From Cunninghamia lanceolata (lineage: Eukaryota > Streptophyta > Pinopsida > Cupressales > Cupressaceae): a stretch of 64,000 nucleotides of DNA. Below the pieces are notes generated by a model. It did not search any database and was not told the origin of the DNA. It saw nothing but the letters and a program-made list of their open reading frames with translations. The position numbers and the translations under genes are program-made. The DNA is taken from NCBI GenBank assembly GCA_027924645.1, contig BSBN01001017.1, positions 10,690,501 through 10,754,500 on the forward strand. Reading direction: 5' to 3'. Position 1 is the first letter of the stretch; each line of letters begins with the position of its first letter. This document shows positions 1-11,190 of the stretch, piece after piece.

Positions 1-2
1 AG

Positions 3-1290
3 GGCATAGATTATGGTGAGATCTTCTCTCCCGTTGCAAAGCTTACATCCATTCGATTCCTGTTGTCTCTCGCAACAGCTTATGACTTGGAGGTAGAACA
101 GATGGATGTGAAGACAACTTTCCTTCATGGAGATTTGGAGGAAGAAATCTACATGTCACAACCAGAGCATTACATGGTGAAAGGTAAAGAAAATTTGGTT
201 TGCAAATTAAAGAAGTCTTTGTATGGTTTGAAGCAGTCTCCTAGGAGGTGGTACTTGAAGTTTGATGCCTTTGTTTTGTCAATTAGATTTGTAAGATCAA
301 AATTAGATCATTGCGTGTACTTTAAGTTTGATGGTGATTGCATTCTCATTGTTGCATTGTATGCTGATGATATGTTGCTCATTGGGAAGGTTAAGAATAT
401 GATTTCTGATTTCAAATCTCAGTTGTTAGCACAGTTTGAAATGAAAGATTTAGGGGTAGCTAGGTACATTATAGGAATGGAAATCAGAAGAGACAGAGCT
501 AAAGGAAAATTTTGGTTAAGCCAGAGTAAGTATGTGAAGACCATGTTGGATAGGTTCAGCATGGCAAATTGTAGATCATTGTGTGTTCCTGTTTCTTTAG
601 GGACAAAGTTATCTATTGAGGATTGTCCAAAATCCCCCAGTGAGGTGGAAGGCATGAGTAGAGTACCTTATGCTAGTGTTGTTGGTAGTTTGATGTATGC
701 TATGGTTTGCACAAGACCAGACATTGCCCAAGCAGTGGGAGTCCTTAGTCAATTTATGGCTAATCTTAGATGGGTTCATTGGGATGCAGTTAAGCGAGTG
801 TTTAGATATTTGAGGGGTACGTCTGAGTATTCCATATGTTATCATGGTAATGTTACATGACCTCTGCCTTCTATTGATATTCATGGATTTTTGGATTCAG
901 ATTGGGCAGGTGACATTAACAGCATGAGATCCACCAGTGCTTATGTGTTTACACTGTTTGGTGGTGCTATTAGTTGGATGAGTAAGTGACAACCTGTGGT
1001 TGCTTTGTCCATGACAGAAGCTGAGTATATGGTAGCAAATCATGCTTGTAAGGAAGCCATTTGGCTTAAGAGATTGTGTTCAGATATTGGTGTTGATGCA
1101 GGTCAGATAACAATTAGTTGTGACAGTCAGAGAGTGATTTGCCTTGCAAAGAATCCAACTTTCCATGCTAGAACAAAGCATATTGATGTTTAGTTTCACT
1201 TTGTGCGAGACATGGTAGAGGATGGGAAGGTAAATTTGGAGAAGGTAGATACCTAGAAGAATGTTGCAGATGCATTGACAAACCAGTAAG
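3..1290 (+). pseudogene. Ty1/copia pol: reverse transcriptase and RNase H (decayed)
   Basis: One reading frame runs from base 3 and encodes the C-terminal part of a copia polyprotein. Family landmarks are visible in order: QMDVKTTFLHGDLEEEIYM, SLYGLKQSPRRWY, the catalytic YADDMLLIG box (copia consensus YVDDML), LGVARYIIGMEI, then RNase H motifs including DSDWAGD, ALSMTEAEYM and HARTKHIDV. The enzyme would copy the element RNA into DNA and remove the template strand in cytoplasmic particles. The frame is broken by TGA at 858 and 987, TAG at 1191 and 1254, and a shift near 1285, where the usual ADALTK ending is disrupted. All stops fit single substitutions. The gene starts outside the window. 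Confidence 0.93.
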
Positions 1291-1396
1291 CACAGAGAAG
1301 TTCAGATGGTGTTCGAAGTCTATGGGCCTTTTGGCCTATAGTAGTTAAATCCTATTATTCTATTGGCTCTTACAAGGTGTTTGACAAGTGGGAGAA

Positions 1397-2435
1397 TGTT
1401 GGGAATTAAGGTGTCTCAACCTTGGTAATTCCTTGCATTATTAATGTTTGTATTTATTATTTAATTGCCTATGTTGTAAATATTTGTAAATTCCATATTG
1501 TCATATTGTGGGATGTGGCACGGTGATGTGTGAATCCTACATGGACTATGACAACTTGTAATTTTGTCCTCACATGAGGATATAGGCATCCCACTTTTTG
1601 GTAGGAGTATTTTGCCATGTGTTGGCATCTTCCATGTTGTGTAAGTGAATCTTGACCGAAACAGTTATGATAGATTCCTATGACAGAATCTATGACATGT
1701 ACGAGTCAGAAATAGAAGGTTGTAAGACAAGTGAAGACATGTGTCATGAAGCATCTTTGAAAAAGGCATATTTGGGCACCCCAAGGTGGAATATGACATG
1801 TTGTAAGATAATATGCTATTTATAGGCTTTGTATGATAGATTCTCTTACATCTGTAAGTTGTAACCGCTATGACAGATTCTATGACGATCGTAAGTGTTG
1901 TAAGAGCATTTGTAATAGCCCATTTTGGAAATAGGTGACCTCTTTGGGATGGGAGTTGTGGACAAGTTTTAGGCACATTCTACAATGTTGACCAAGTGTC
2001 CTTAGGCATGGGTTTTGGGCCATGAGGCCAAGTTGGATGCCCATCCCAAGAAAGGTCCAATATTGCCTTGTATTTTCTATATAAAAAGGTGCTTGGAGGA
2101 GTAGAGGTATCACAGGTTTTACAGTTACTGTTATGGTGCCAGTTTGACTCTAGACATGAGTGTCGAAGACTATTGAAGCTTGCATTGCAAGTGTATTGTA
2201 AACATATTTAAGATTTGTTAATACATTGTGCATGTTTCCAAGTGTGGGGTTTTTCACTCGATAAGGGTTTTCCCCACCGTAAATCTTTGTCTCTCTTCTT
2301 CTGTCTACTTTCTGGTTCATGTGTATTGCTACAATATCTCATTTATGTGTTACATATTGTTGTAGTTGTAAGGATTAATTTGAATTTGCATAGCCCTCTC
2401 CTCATTAGATTAGTGTAGGAAGCGATTTCTGCACA
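1397..2435 (+). repeat. 3' LTR of the Ty1/copia element
   Basis: The LTR begins TGTTGGGAATTAAGG directly after a purine-rich tract (AAGTGGGAGAA, about 1386-1396), the usual copia junction. It ends with CA near 2435, where gypsy RNase H coding sequence begins. A TATA-like box lies about two thirds of the way along. The right end is set from the TG/CA rule and the gypsy junction, so it may be off by a few bases. Confidence 0.75.
2078..2087 (+). promoter_or_regulatory. TATA box in copia LTR
   Basis: TATATAAAAA inside the LTR, about 680 bases after its start, is the best candidate core promoter of the element; transcription would start roughly 25-35 bases downstream. Inferred from motif and position only. 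Confidence 0.5.
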
Positions 2436-2439
2436 CCTA

Positions 2440-3739
2440 GCTTTCTTTCAAATTTAGACACTATTTATTATCCACTCCATTCATATTTTTCACAGACCAT
2501 AAACCTTTAAAATACCTATTGAATTGACCTATTATTCAAGGTTGGATATATAGATGGTTACTATTGTTTCAAGAGTTTGATTTCAAGATAATGGTTAAAA
2601 TATGGAAATAAAAACAAGGCCCTGATTACCTATCTAGAATAGAAACAGGGGAAGAACTTGATGATCAACAAGAAGAATTACTTGGCGCACACTTATTTAG
2701 ACTGAATGCAGTACTAGAGGAGTTACATGAAATAGCATTATTACTTTCCACAAGGGAATTTCTAAAATATATCTCATTGCATGACAAACAAACATTAATA
2801 CGGAATGTGCTACCTTATACACTTGTTGAAGGAGTACTACACATCTTGGGGAAAGATGATATCTTAAGAAGGGTGGTTTATGAACATGAAAGAGAAACAA
2901 TAATAAGGGAAGAACATGAAGGTATTTCCAGTGGACATAACTGTGGAGGCAGTACCACAAAAATGGTAAAACTAGCAGTTTATGGTGGCCTACTCTACAA
3001 AAGGGCTCAAAACAATATGTTACGAATTGTGACATATGTCAAAGAATATGGAAACCTACCACAAGAGACGAAATACCCCTAAAATTAGTCTTGGCACAAA
3101 TACCATTCAAAAAATGGGTAATAGATTTTATTAGACCCATAAACCCTCCAAAAAAACATTCAAAAGCAAGATTTATAATAATAGGAGTGGAGTATTTGAC
3201 TAAGTTGGCAGAAGCAGAACCAACTAGAGATTGTGCAGGAAAAACTACCGCAAATTTTCTCTACAAAAATATTATTACAAGATTTAGTTGTCCAATAAGT
3301 ATAACAAGTGATCAAGGTAAACACTTCATAAATAAGATGATTGTGGAACTCCTGAGTTGCTTTATGATAACACACAAAAAAAGTTATCCATATCATCCAC
3401 AAGCAAATGGAGCAAGTGAAGCTTTAAATAAGATAATTGGGACAACACTAACAAAGATGTATGATAGTAATAGAGAAGATTGGAACCTAAAAGTACTCGC
3501 GGTACTCTAGGCATACCATACAACATATAATCAGTATACTAAGTTCACACCATTTCATCTAGTTCATGGAATCGATGTAACAATCCCTATGAACTTCATA
3601 ATACCAACATTATGTACCGCAGTCACTTTGTGGTTGGATGATGATGACTCATTAGCTCAAAGGATTGATGATTTAGAAAGTTGGATGAAAACTAACGAAT
3701 AGCCAGATATAACCAATAGTTGGAACAAAAAAGACAAAA
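2440..3739 (+). pseudogene. Ty3/gypsy pol: RNase H end and integrase (decayed)
   Basis: The sequence starts within RNase H (KFRHYLLSTPF, then FTDHKPLKYLLN, RWLLLFQEFDF, DYLSR), the usual end of the gypsy RNase H domain. A degenerate zinc-binding integrase N-terminus follows, with H-x-H near GISSGHNCGG and CDICQR at 3028. The integrase core shows WVIDFIRP (first Asp), ITSDQGKHF (second Asp) and HPQANGASEALNK (Glu), a complete DDE triad. The C-terminal extension includes FTPFHLVHG. A one-base shift near 3010-3025 separates the zinc finger into two frames, and stops occur near 2530, at 3508 and in the 3700 region. The product would insert element cDNA into the genome. Coding is cut at 3740 by the giant transposon. 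Confidence 0.9.
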
Positions 3740-3771
3740 GGGTAAGTGTAAGAAGATGGGGGGCCAAAAAG
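3740..3771 (+). repeat. Left terminal inverted repeat of giant transposon
   Basis: Begins GGGTAAGTG and contains GATGGGGGGCC followed by AAAAAG; the reverse complement is found at 35264-35302. A short inner motif, TTAAGTGGCCAC, follows at about 3777 and is partly mirrored at the right end (TGGCCAC). The same 48-base stretch starts the copy at 61889. Confidence 0.88.
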
Positions 3772-4770
3772 AGGTCTTAAGTGGCCACTTTTTTTTTGAA
3801 ATCAGGAAATGCTGGCCTTGGATGAGAAATTGAGCATAGTTACACTCAAAATTTGGAGATGCAACCAAAACAATGTTCATAGTGCTCCAAGTCTACTTTC
3901 TAAACTACTATTTTTTTTTGAAAATAGCATAGATTAAGGGGTTCAAAAGAGGGAGCCACAGAAATTGGTGTTGTTTCTATCAAAAAAACATATCATAGCA
4001 TGTTTTATGACTCCCTCAAAAGGTCAACATTTTTTTGGTATTTTAAAAATTGCTTCAGTGAGAAATTAGCTAATAGCATGTAGTTTATGCCCAATTTTTT
4101 TGATAATTTTTTGATGAATATTTGATTTTTTACTAATTTTCAAAGTGGGCACATCCTAAAAAATAGAATTTTGGCCGTGCTACCCCTATAAATTTTGAAA
4201 ACTAATTGAAAATCATTTTTTTCTTTTTTTAATATTTGTAGAATGGAGTCTAGTTTCTAAATATCTATTTTTTTTGAAATTTCAAAGAATAGTTAATTTA
4301 CAATGAAAAAAAGACCAAATAGTGGTTTTTGCCCAAAAACAGACACACAAGCAAAAGAAATTAAAGATGAAAGGCTTAAAATTGTTAAAATGTGAAAAAA
4401 ATCACATCGTCAAATAGCTAAGAGAAAGCTTAACATTACCTAGGTGTTTGATTTGTTCGACCTTGAAACACGTGCAAATATGAGGGTTAGCACAAACGAA
4501 ATTACGTGAAATCTTGAAGAATATGGAAAAACACGTCTGTGGATGTTGAAAAGGCACTCCAAGCCTTTGGGTTGGAAATCCAAAGCAAATCCCAAGCCCA
4601 AGACTTGGGATTCCCAAAGCAAAACATAACGTGCTCACGTTATTTTTTGCTTTGCATTTTTCCTTTTCCACAAAAGTTTGTGCTGTTTTTCATATTTGAA
4701 ATAATGCGAGCGCATTATAACGCACTCGTGTTATGTTCCCCTTAAATTTTTTTATGTTCAAGGCTATTAA
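3772..4770. other. AT-rich left subterminal region of giant transposon, no gene
   Basis: About 1 kb of AT-rich sequence with T and A runs and no convincing coding frame. It is repeated nearly intact at 61920-62930 in the second copy, so it is part of the transposon. Near its inner end are short palindromes built on ATAAYGYG...CGCRTTAT cores (4626-4643, 4701-4734). Such subterminal repeats are common transposase binding sites in other families; that role here is inference. Confidence 0.7.
4626..4734. repeat. Cluster of short GCGAGCGC-type palindromes
   Basis: ATAACGTGCTCACGTTAT (4626-4643) is a palindrome with 8-base arms. ATAATGCGAGCGCATTAT (4701-4718) is another, overlapped by an imperfect one at 4717-4734. 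Related palindromes occur at 9293-9366, 35220-35239, 62779-62812 and 62871-62906, always inside this transposon family. Confidence 0.75.
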
Positions 4771-4772
4771 TC

Positions 4773-4867
4773 ATGTATGTATGTATGTATGCCTATATGT
4801 ATGTATGTATCTATGTATGCCTTTATGTATGTATGTATCTATGTATGCCTATATGTATGTATGTATA
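4773..4867 (+). repeat. (TATG)n microsatellite
   Basis: A tetranucleotide run of TATG units with interspersed TCTATG and CCTATATG variants, immediately before the telomere-like array. The same microsatellite in the same position occurs in the second copy (62943-62994). Confidence 0.9.
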
Positions 4868-5169
4868 GTGTCGAGGGTAGAGATGGGAGTGGGCCATATA
4901 GGGGAGGAGAGGGGTGGATAAGGATTGAATGATTAAGGTTTAATGTTGAGGGTTGAGCATTTAGGGATAGGATTTAGAGTTTAGGGATAAGGGATTAGAG
5001 TTTAGGACCTTGAGGGATTAGGGTTTAGGGTTGAGGCTTTAGGGATAGCATTTAGGGTTAAGGGTCGACGGATTAGGGTTAAGGTAGAGTGTTGAGGGTA
5101 GAGGGATTAGGGATAGGGTTTAGGGTTGAAAGTTTAGGGTTGAGGGATTAGGATTTAAGGTATAGTTTA

Positions 5170-5550
5170 GTAGTTCTTATGGATAGAGCCAGCAAACAAT
5201 GGGAGATTATTTGCCTATTTCATAACAATATACCTCCCCTAAGTGCGGGGTGGACAGCAAGAAACATAGATGTACCCCAATGCAAAGCTTTTCTCATAAT
5301 GATCATCCTTCTGATTTCAACTGTTAATTACTCACTGCGGATGTACCATACGCAAAGGTTTTCTCATAGTGTGTACACCTATTAGCATAATGAACCCCAG
5401 ATGGGCCAGAAAAACATGCCATATAACATTACTAACATTAAAAAAGTTCATAGCCATTTTTCTGACATATTCTTGCAACTCAAATATCTTTAAGAGAAGA
5501 GTGTCAAAAATGATGGGTTTAACAACCTAACATAAGGCAAAGCAGTCTTG
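5170..5550. other. Non-telomeric block inside the telomere-like array
   Basis: About 380 bases of ordinary sequence interrupt the array. Two related ~33-base segments (starting GATGTACCCCAATGCAAAGC at 5269 and GATGTACCATACGCAAAGG at 5339) suggest a small internal duplication. No coding potential recognised. Confidence 0.6.
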
Positions 5551-6739
5551 TTGGGTTTAGGGATAGGGTTTAGGGTTTAGGGTTGAGGGATTAGGGATTA
5601 GGGTTGAGGGATTATGGTTTAAGGTATAGTGTTGAGGGTTGAGGGTTTAGGGATAGGGTTTAGGGTTGAGGGATTAGGGTTTAGGGTTGACGGACTAGGG
5701 TTTAGGGTTGATGGATTAGGGTTTAATGTTGATAGTTGAAGATTGAGGGTTGAGGGTTTAGGGATAGGGTAGATGGTTAAGGGATTAGGGTTAAAATAGA
5801 GTGTTGAGGGTAGAGGGATTAGGGATAGGGTTTAGGGTTGAAGGTTTAACGATTGAGGGTTGAGGCTTTAGGGCTAAGGGTTAAGGGATTGGGGTTGAAA
5901 TTATAGTGTTGAGCGTCGAGCGTTTATGGATAGGTTTTAGGGTTTAATTTTTAAGGGTTAAGGGTTGAACGATAGGGTTTAGGGTTTAGGGATAAGGGAT
6001 TAGGGTTTAAGGTATAGTGTCGAGGGTTTAGGAATAGGGATAGCGTTTAGAGTTTAGGGATGAGGGATTAGGGTTGAGGGTTGAGGGATTAGGGTTTAAG
6101 GCATAGTGTCGAGGGTTAAGGGTTTATTGATAGTGTTTAGGGTTGAGGGTTGAGGGATTAGGTTTTAGGGTTGATGGATTAGGGTTTAAGGTATAGTGTT
6201 GAGGGTTGAGGGTATAGGGATAGGGTTTAGGGTTGATGGATTAGCATTTAATGTCGAGGTTAGGGTTAGAGTGTCAAGGGTAGAGGGATTAGGGATAGGG
6301 TTTAGGGTTGAAGGTTTAAGGATTGAGGGTTGAGGCTTTAGGGATGAGGGTTTAAGGCTTAAGATATAGTGTCAAGTGTTGAGGGTGTAGGGATAGGGTT
6401 TAAGTTTTAAGGGTTGAGGGATAGGGATTAGGGTTTAAGGTATAGTGTTGAGGGTTGATGGTTTAGGGACAGGGTTTAGGTTTGAGGGATTAGGGTTTAG
6501 GGTTGATGAATTAGGGTTTAATGTTGAGGGTTGAGGGTTGAGGGATAGGGTTAATGGTCAAGGGATTAGGGTTAAATAAGAGTGTTGAGGGTAGAGGGAT
6601 TAGGGATAGGGTTTAGGGTTGAAGGTTTAAGGATTTAGGGTTGAGGCTTTAGGGATGAGGGTTAAGGGATTAGGGTTTAAGATATAGTGTCGAGTGTCGA
6701 GCATGTAGGGATAGGTTTTAGAGTTAAGGGTCGAGGGAT

Positions 6740-9130
6740 TAGAGTTAAGGGTTGAGGGAATTAGGGTTTGACATTGAGGGTTGAGTACAATGAGGTTTGA
6801 GGGTTAGGGGTTTTGAGATAGGGTTGAGGGTCGAGGGATTAGGGTTAAAGTAGAGTGTCGAGGGTATAAGGATTAGGGATAGGGTTGGAGGGTTTAGGGA
6901 TAACGGTTTAAGGTATAGTATCAAGCCCGTTGAGGGTCTAGGAATAGGGATACCATTTATGGTTTAGGGATGAGGGATTAGAGTTGAGGGATGACATATT
7001 AGGGTTGAGGGTTGAGGGATTAGGGTTTAGGGATAAGGTTTAGGGTTGAGGGTTGAGTGATTAGGGTTTAAGGTATAGTGTTGAGGGTTTAGGGTTGAGG
7101 GATTAGAGTGAGAGGGTTGAGGGATTAGGATTTGACGTTGAGGGTTAAGGGTTGAGGCTTTAGGGTTTAGGGTTTAGGGATAGGGTTGAGGGTCGAGGGA
7201 TCAGAGTTAAGGGTTGAGGGATTAGGGTTTGACGTTGAGGGTTGAGTACATTGAAGTTCGAGGGTTAAGGGTTTCAGGATAGGGTTGAGGGTCAAGGGAT
7301 TAGGGTCTAAAGTAAAGTGTCGAGGGTATAAGGATTATGGATAGGGTTGGAGGGTTTAGGGATAAGGGATTAGGGTTTAAGGTATAGTATCAATCCCATT
7401 GAGGGTTTAGGAATAGGGATAGCATTTAGGGTTTAGGGATGAGGGATTACAGTTGAGGGATGACATATTAGGGTTGAGGATTGAGGGATTAGGGTTTAGG
7501 GATAAGGTTTAGGGTTGAGGGTTCAGGGATTAGGGTTTAAGGTATAGTTTTGAGGGTTTACAGATAGGGTTTAGGGTTGAGGGATTAGAGTGAAGGGTTG
7601 AGGGACTACGATTTGACATTGAGGGTTGAGGGTTGAGGCTTTAGGGTTTAGGGTCAGGGATAGGGTAGAGGGTCAAGGGATCAAAGTTAAGGGTTGAGGG
7701 ATTAGGGTTTGATGTTGAGGGTTGAGTACATTGAGGTTCAAGGGTTAAGGGTTTCGGGATAGGGTTGAGGGTCAAGGGATTAGGGTTAAAGTAGAGTGTG
7801 GAGGGTATAAGGATAAGGGATAGGGTTGGAGGGTTTAGGGATAAGGGATTAGGGTTTAAGGTATAGTATCGAACCCATTGAGGGTTTAGGAATAGGGATA
7901 GCATTTAGGGTTTAGGGATGAGGGATTAGAGTTGAGGGATGATGGATTAGGGTTGAGGGTTGAGGGATTAGGGTTTAGGGATAAGGTTGAGGGTTGAGGG
8001 TTGAGGGATTAGGGTTTAAGGTATAGTGTTGAGGGTTTAGGGATAGGGTTTAGGGTTGAGGGATTATAGTGAAGGGTTGAGGGATTAGGATTTGACGTTG
8101 AGGGTTGAGGGTTGAGGATTTAGGGTTTAGGGTTTAGGGATAGGGTTAAGGGTCGAGGGATCAGAGTTAAGGGTTGAGGGATTAGGGTTTGACGTTGAGG
8201 GTTGAGGGTTGAGGTTCGAGGGTTAAGGGTTTAGGGATAGGGTTGAGGGTTGAGGGATTAGGGTTAAAGTAGAGTGTGGAGGGTATAAGGATTAGGGATA
8301 GGGTTGGAGGGCTTAAGGATAAGGGATTAGGGTTTAAGGTATAGTATCGAGCCCATTGAGGGTTTAGGAATAGGGATAGCATTTAGGGTTTAGGGATGAG
8401 GGATTAGAGTTGAGGGATGATGGATTAGGATTGAGGGTTGAGGGATTAGGGTTTAGGGATAAGGTTTAGGGTTGAGGGTTGAGGGATTAGGGTTTAGGGT
8501 ATAGTGTTGAGGGTTTAGGGATAGGGTTTAGGGTTGAGGGATTAGAGTGAAGGGTCAAGGGATTAGGATTTGACATTGAGGGTTGAGGGTTGAGGCTTTA
8601 GGGTTTAGGGTTTAGGGATAGGGTTGAGGGTCGAAGGATCAGAGTTAAGGGTTGAGGGATTAGGGTTTGATGTTGAGGGTTGAGTACGTTGAGGTTCAAG
8701 GGTTAAGGGTTTCGGGATAGGGTTGAGGGTTGAGGGATTAGGGTTAAAGTAGAGTGTGGAGGGTACAAGGATTAGGGATAGGGTTGGAGGGTTTAGGGAT
8801 AAGGGATTAGGGTTTAAGGTATAGTATCAAGCCCATTGAGGGTTTAGGAATAGGGATAGCATTTAGGGTTTAGGGATGAGGGAATAGAAATGAGGGATGA
8901 TGGATTAGGGTTGAGGGTTGAGGGATTAGGGTTAAGGTTTAGGGTTGAGAGTTGAGCGATTAGGGTTTAAGGTATAGTGTTGAGGGTTTAGGGATAGGGT
9001 TTAGGGTTGAGGGATTAGAGTGAAGGGTTGAGGGATTAGGATTTGATGTTGAGGGTTGAGGGTTGAGGCTTTAGGGTCTAGGGATAGGGTTGAGGATAGA
9101 AGGATCAGAGTTAAGGGTTGAGGGATTAGG
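6740..9130 (+). repeat. ~479-bp higher-order repeat within the telomere-like array
   Basis: A landmark variant, GTATAGTATC followed by (A/G)A(G/T/A)CCC, starts at 6913, 7382, 7861, 8339 and 8819, giving spacings of 469, 479, 478 and 480 bases. Other variants (for example GAGTGAAGGGTTGAGGG and GTTGAGTACATTGAGG) recur with the same period. About five copies are present, so the array has grown by large-unit duplication as well as by short units. Confidence 0.88.
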
Positions 9131-9135
9131 GTTAA

Positions 9136-9411
9136 GGTAGACAAGGAGCGACTGAGAGACATAGAGAGGGGAGAGGTAGAGATGTGAGGGGGAGAGATAA
9201 GTGAGATATAGAACATGAGCTAATGGAACTAGAGGTGAGATATTGTAAAGGTGCTATCGAAGGTGAGATAGGTAAAATATTTATGGATCAATCTATAGCA
9301 GGACAAAACATGAGCGCGTTATAATGCTAACGCATTATAACACGCTCGCGTTTTGTCCTACTATAGAAACGGTAAAAAAGTTTTTATATGCATACTAACA
9401 ATGTTTTGTAG
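9136..9411 (+). other. Spacer between telomere-like array and transposase, includes intron end
   Basis: Purine-rich sequence leads into a long palindrome (9293-9366) and then to a splice acceptor (TTTTGTAG, ending at 9411) for the transposase exon. No upstream exon is recognisable; the 5' end of the transposase gene may have been lost or displaced by the satellite. Confidence 0.55.
9293..9366. repeat. 74-base near-perfect palindrome (hairpin)
   Basis: Left arm CTATAGCAGGACAAAAC...GCGTTATAATGC and right arm GCATTATAACACGC...GTTTTGTCCTACTATAG pair around a 4-base centre (TAAC, 9328-9331). Over the inner 28 bases of each arm there are three mismatches; the outer bases add one mismatch and one unpaired base. 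The GCGAGCG/CGCTCGC core is shared with the shorter palindromes elsewhere in the transposon. Possible roles are transposase binding, replication or a hairpin remnant of an inverted insertion. Confidence 0.88.
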
Positions 9412-11190
9412 GGTTGTGCCATATGTGCCCCACCAACATCTTCAAGAGACTTCATATCAAGAATTTTATGTGAAAGAGAGGAAGGTCAAATATTCTATAA
9501 TAAATTATGCTTGGATGGCACATGTCATCGTTGCGGTGGCTTGCAACATTTGCCAATATGTGAACACATGGAAAGAACACATGCAGTTGGAAACAAACTA
9601 GCAGAGTTTGGCAAGTATAAAATAGTGGCATACAATACAAAAGATGGTAAAAAAGTAAAGAGGTGTGAATTGGTTATTGAAAAGATTCCAGTGTATCTGT
9701 TTATGCCTATATTTTGTGACAACATAATGTATGAGTATGCAAGACATGCCCATAGAGCTTGATGGTTGGACTTGCAATTCAAGTTATGCAAGGACACATT
9801 TCCAGTTGGTAGCATTGTTTCAGTAGTTGACTTTGCAGAGAACTACAGTCTACAGCCACAGCGTGAGGTGCAATCACAATATTACAACTCCACATAGGTT
9901 TCTATATTTGTGCACATCGCATTCGTTCATGCGAATGATAGTACATAGGATGATAGAAAGATCATAAGGGAGTATAATTTCTATATTAGGTATGATTGCA
10001 TGCATTCTACGAAGTTCATGCAAGGTTGCTTTTAGGTGGTCTACAATGATTTGGCTAGAAGGGGCATATCGTTGAGTCAACATATCATATGGTCAGATAA
10101 CTGTGCGTCACAATTCAAAAACTCACAGAATTTCTATTGGCTGAGTAGGAGGCATAATTTTACAGGTATTCAGCATATGTGGAACTTTTGTGAGACCAGG
10201 CATGGAAAGGGGGAGCATGATGGTACATGAGCATGTATCAAAAGAGCCATAGCATGACAAGAGTTAAATTATAAAGACAATGCAAAGTTGATAGATGCAA
10301 AATCAATTATCGAGTGGTGTAATGCTTCCATGGGTCTAGGTAATGAAGGTAAGTCTTTAGTTCATAGATTTTTTTGGTTGATAGATGATACTAACATTGC
10401 ACCATACGAGGACTATTCTACACTGATAGGATCAAATGAGATGCACTCTTTCAGAAGCTCAATTGCAGGTTCATGGTGTATCCATACATGAAAGATGTCA
10501 TGCTTTTGTTCTTCCTGTATAATTCAAGTCTGGGATGAGTGCGAGTCAAAGGAGTGGGTTGACGAATGACAGTTAAGTTATCTTAGCCCACTTGACACGT
10601 ATCGACCCTCGACGACACTGGAACTAACACAGATGGAATCATCAGTTAACTTTGACCACATATCAGATTTAGTTCAGCCAGGTAATATAGGGCATGTATA
10701 TGCATCTAATTTCATCTAGTTCAACTAGGTAATGTCATCTTACTTTGTAGTGTTTTTGTAATGTTGACTAATTTCATCTAATTTGCTACACATATCAATG
10801 TAGGGCACGTATATGTACTTATTGCAGATGAAGATAATGAAGAGGGAACAGATTATTAATTATGTCATTGTGTTGAGGCCAAAAAGGAAATTGGAGGCCC
10901 TAGTTATAGATGGAGAAAACATCGAATACCCTATAGGCTCCGTGGTTATTACTGGAACATGGCTTAGAAGGTACCCACATAAGAGTGTTAATGTTTGGCT
11001 GTTTCAGGAATTTGTCATGCATCGGAAGATTCTTCATTACTCAAACCTTGTCGTGGCATCCAATGTTCATTTGATAAAGTATCGGGGTAGACCTTTGAAC
11101 AAAATCTTGTGGAAGGTGCGTGAGTCTGACCATGAAGCAATACTTGACACAATAAAGAGTAGAGCAGACTTGGATGGTTCATTAGATTAA
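9412..11190 (+). pseudogene. DDE-type transposase of giant transposon (two exons, decayed)
   Basis: Exon one (9412-10681) keeps one frame for 423 codons: a cysteine pair GCAICAPP, a second cluster CHRCGGLQHLPIC, then VVDFAENY (Asp at 9829), WSDNCASQFK (Asp at 10096, 89 residues later), HGKGEHDG (Glu at 10213, 39 residues on) and a C-terminal SCFCSSC...WDEC cysteine motif. A GT-AG intron (10682-10827) joins exon two (10828-11190), which has GSVVITGTWLRRYP and a TAA at 11188. Asp-Asp-Glu/Asp spacing with zinc motifs indicates a cut-and-paste transposase catalytic domain. Stops at 9760, 9895, 10033, 10228, 10252, 10489, 10567 and a shift near 10880 kill it. No start codon: 5' exons are missing. 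The superfamily is unresolved; Sola-like or related DDD/E groups are candidates only. Confidence 0.75.

Larger units (their letters stand above)
1..2435 (+). mobile_element. Ty1/copia LTR retrotransposon, 3' part
   Basis: The window opens inside the pol gene of a Ty1/copia element: reverse transcriptase and RNase H are followed by a purine-rich tract and a ~1 kb LTR. Immediately after the LTR the sequence becomes the RNase H domain of a Ty3/gypsy element, so the copia element appears to have inserted into that gypsy pol gene. Its 5' part and 5' LTR lie left of the window, so the target-site duplication cannot be checked. Several in-frame stops show that it is dead. Confidence 0.9.
4915..9135 (+). 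repeat. Degenerate telomere-like array (TTTAGGG / TTGAGGG / ATTAGGG)
   Basis: About 4.2 kb composed of 6-8 base units such as TTTAGGG (the plant telomere unit), TTGAGGG, GATTAGGG and GATAGGG in mixed order. Units are not perfect, so this is an old or variant interstitial telomere-like satellite and not a functional telomere. A non-telomeric block (5170-5550) interrupts it. From about 6740 a higher-order repeat appears. Reverse-strand open frames rich in Leu/Asn/Pro are products of the repeat and not genes. The array lies inside the giant transposon and recurs in its second copy. Confidence 0.93.

Noticed and set aside
4915..9135. A true chromosome-end telomere
   Set aside because: Units are strongly degenerate, mixed with other variants and lie within a transposon with unique sequence on both sides.
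7641..9216. Several 66-87 codon minus-strand frames rich in Leu, Asn, Pro and Thr
   Set aside because: Direct translation of the telomere-like repeat; period and sequence follow the 479-bp unit.
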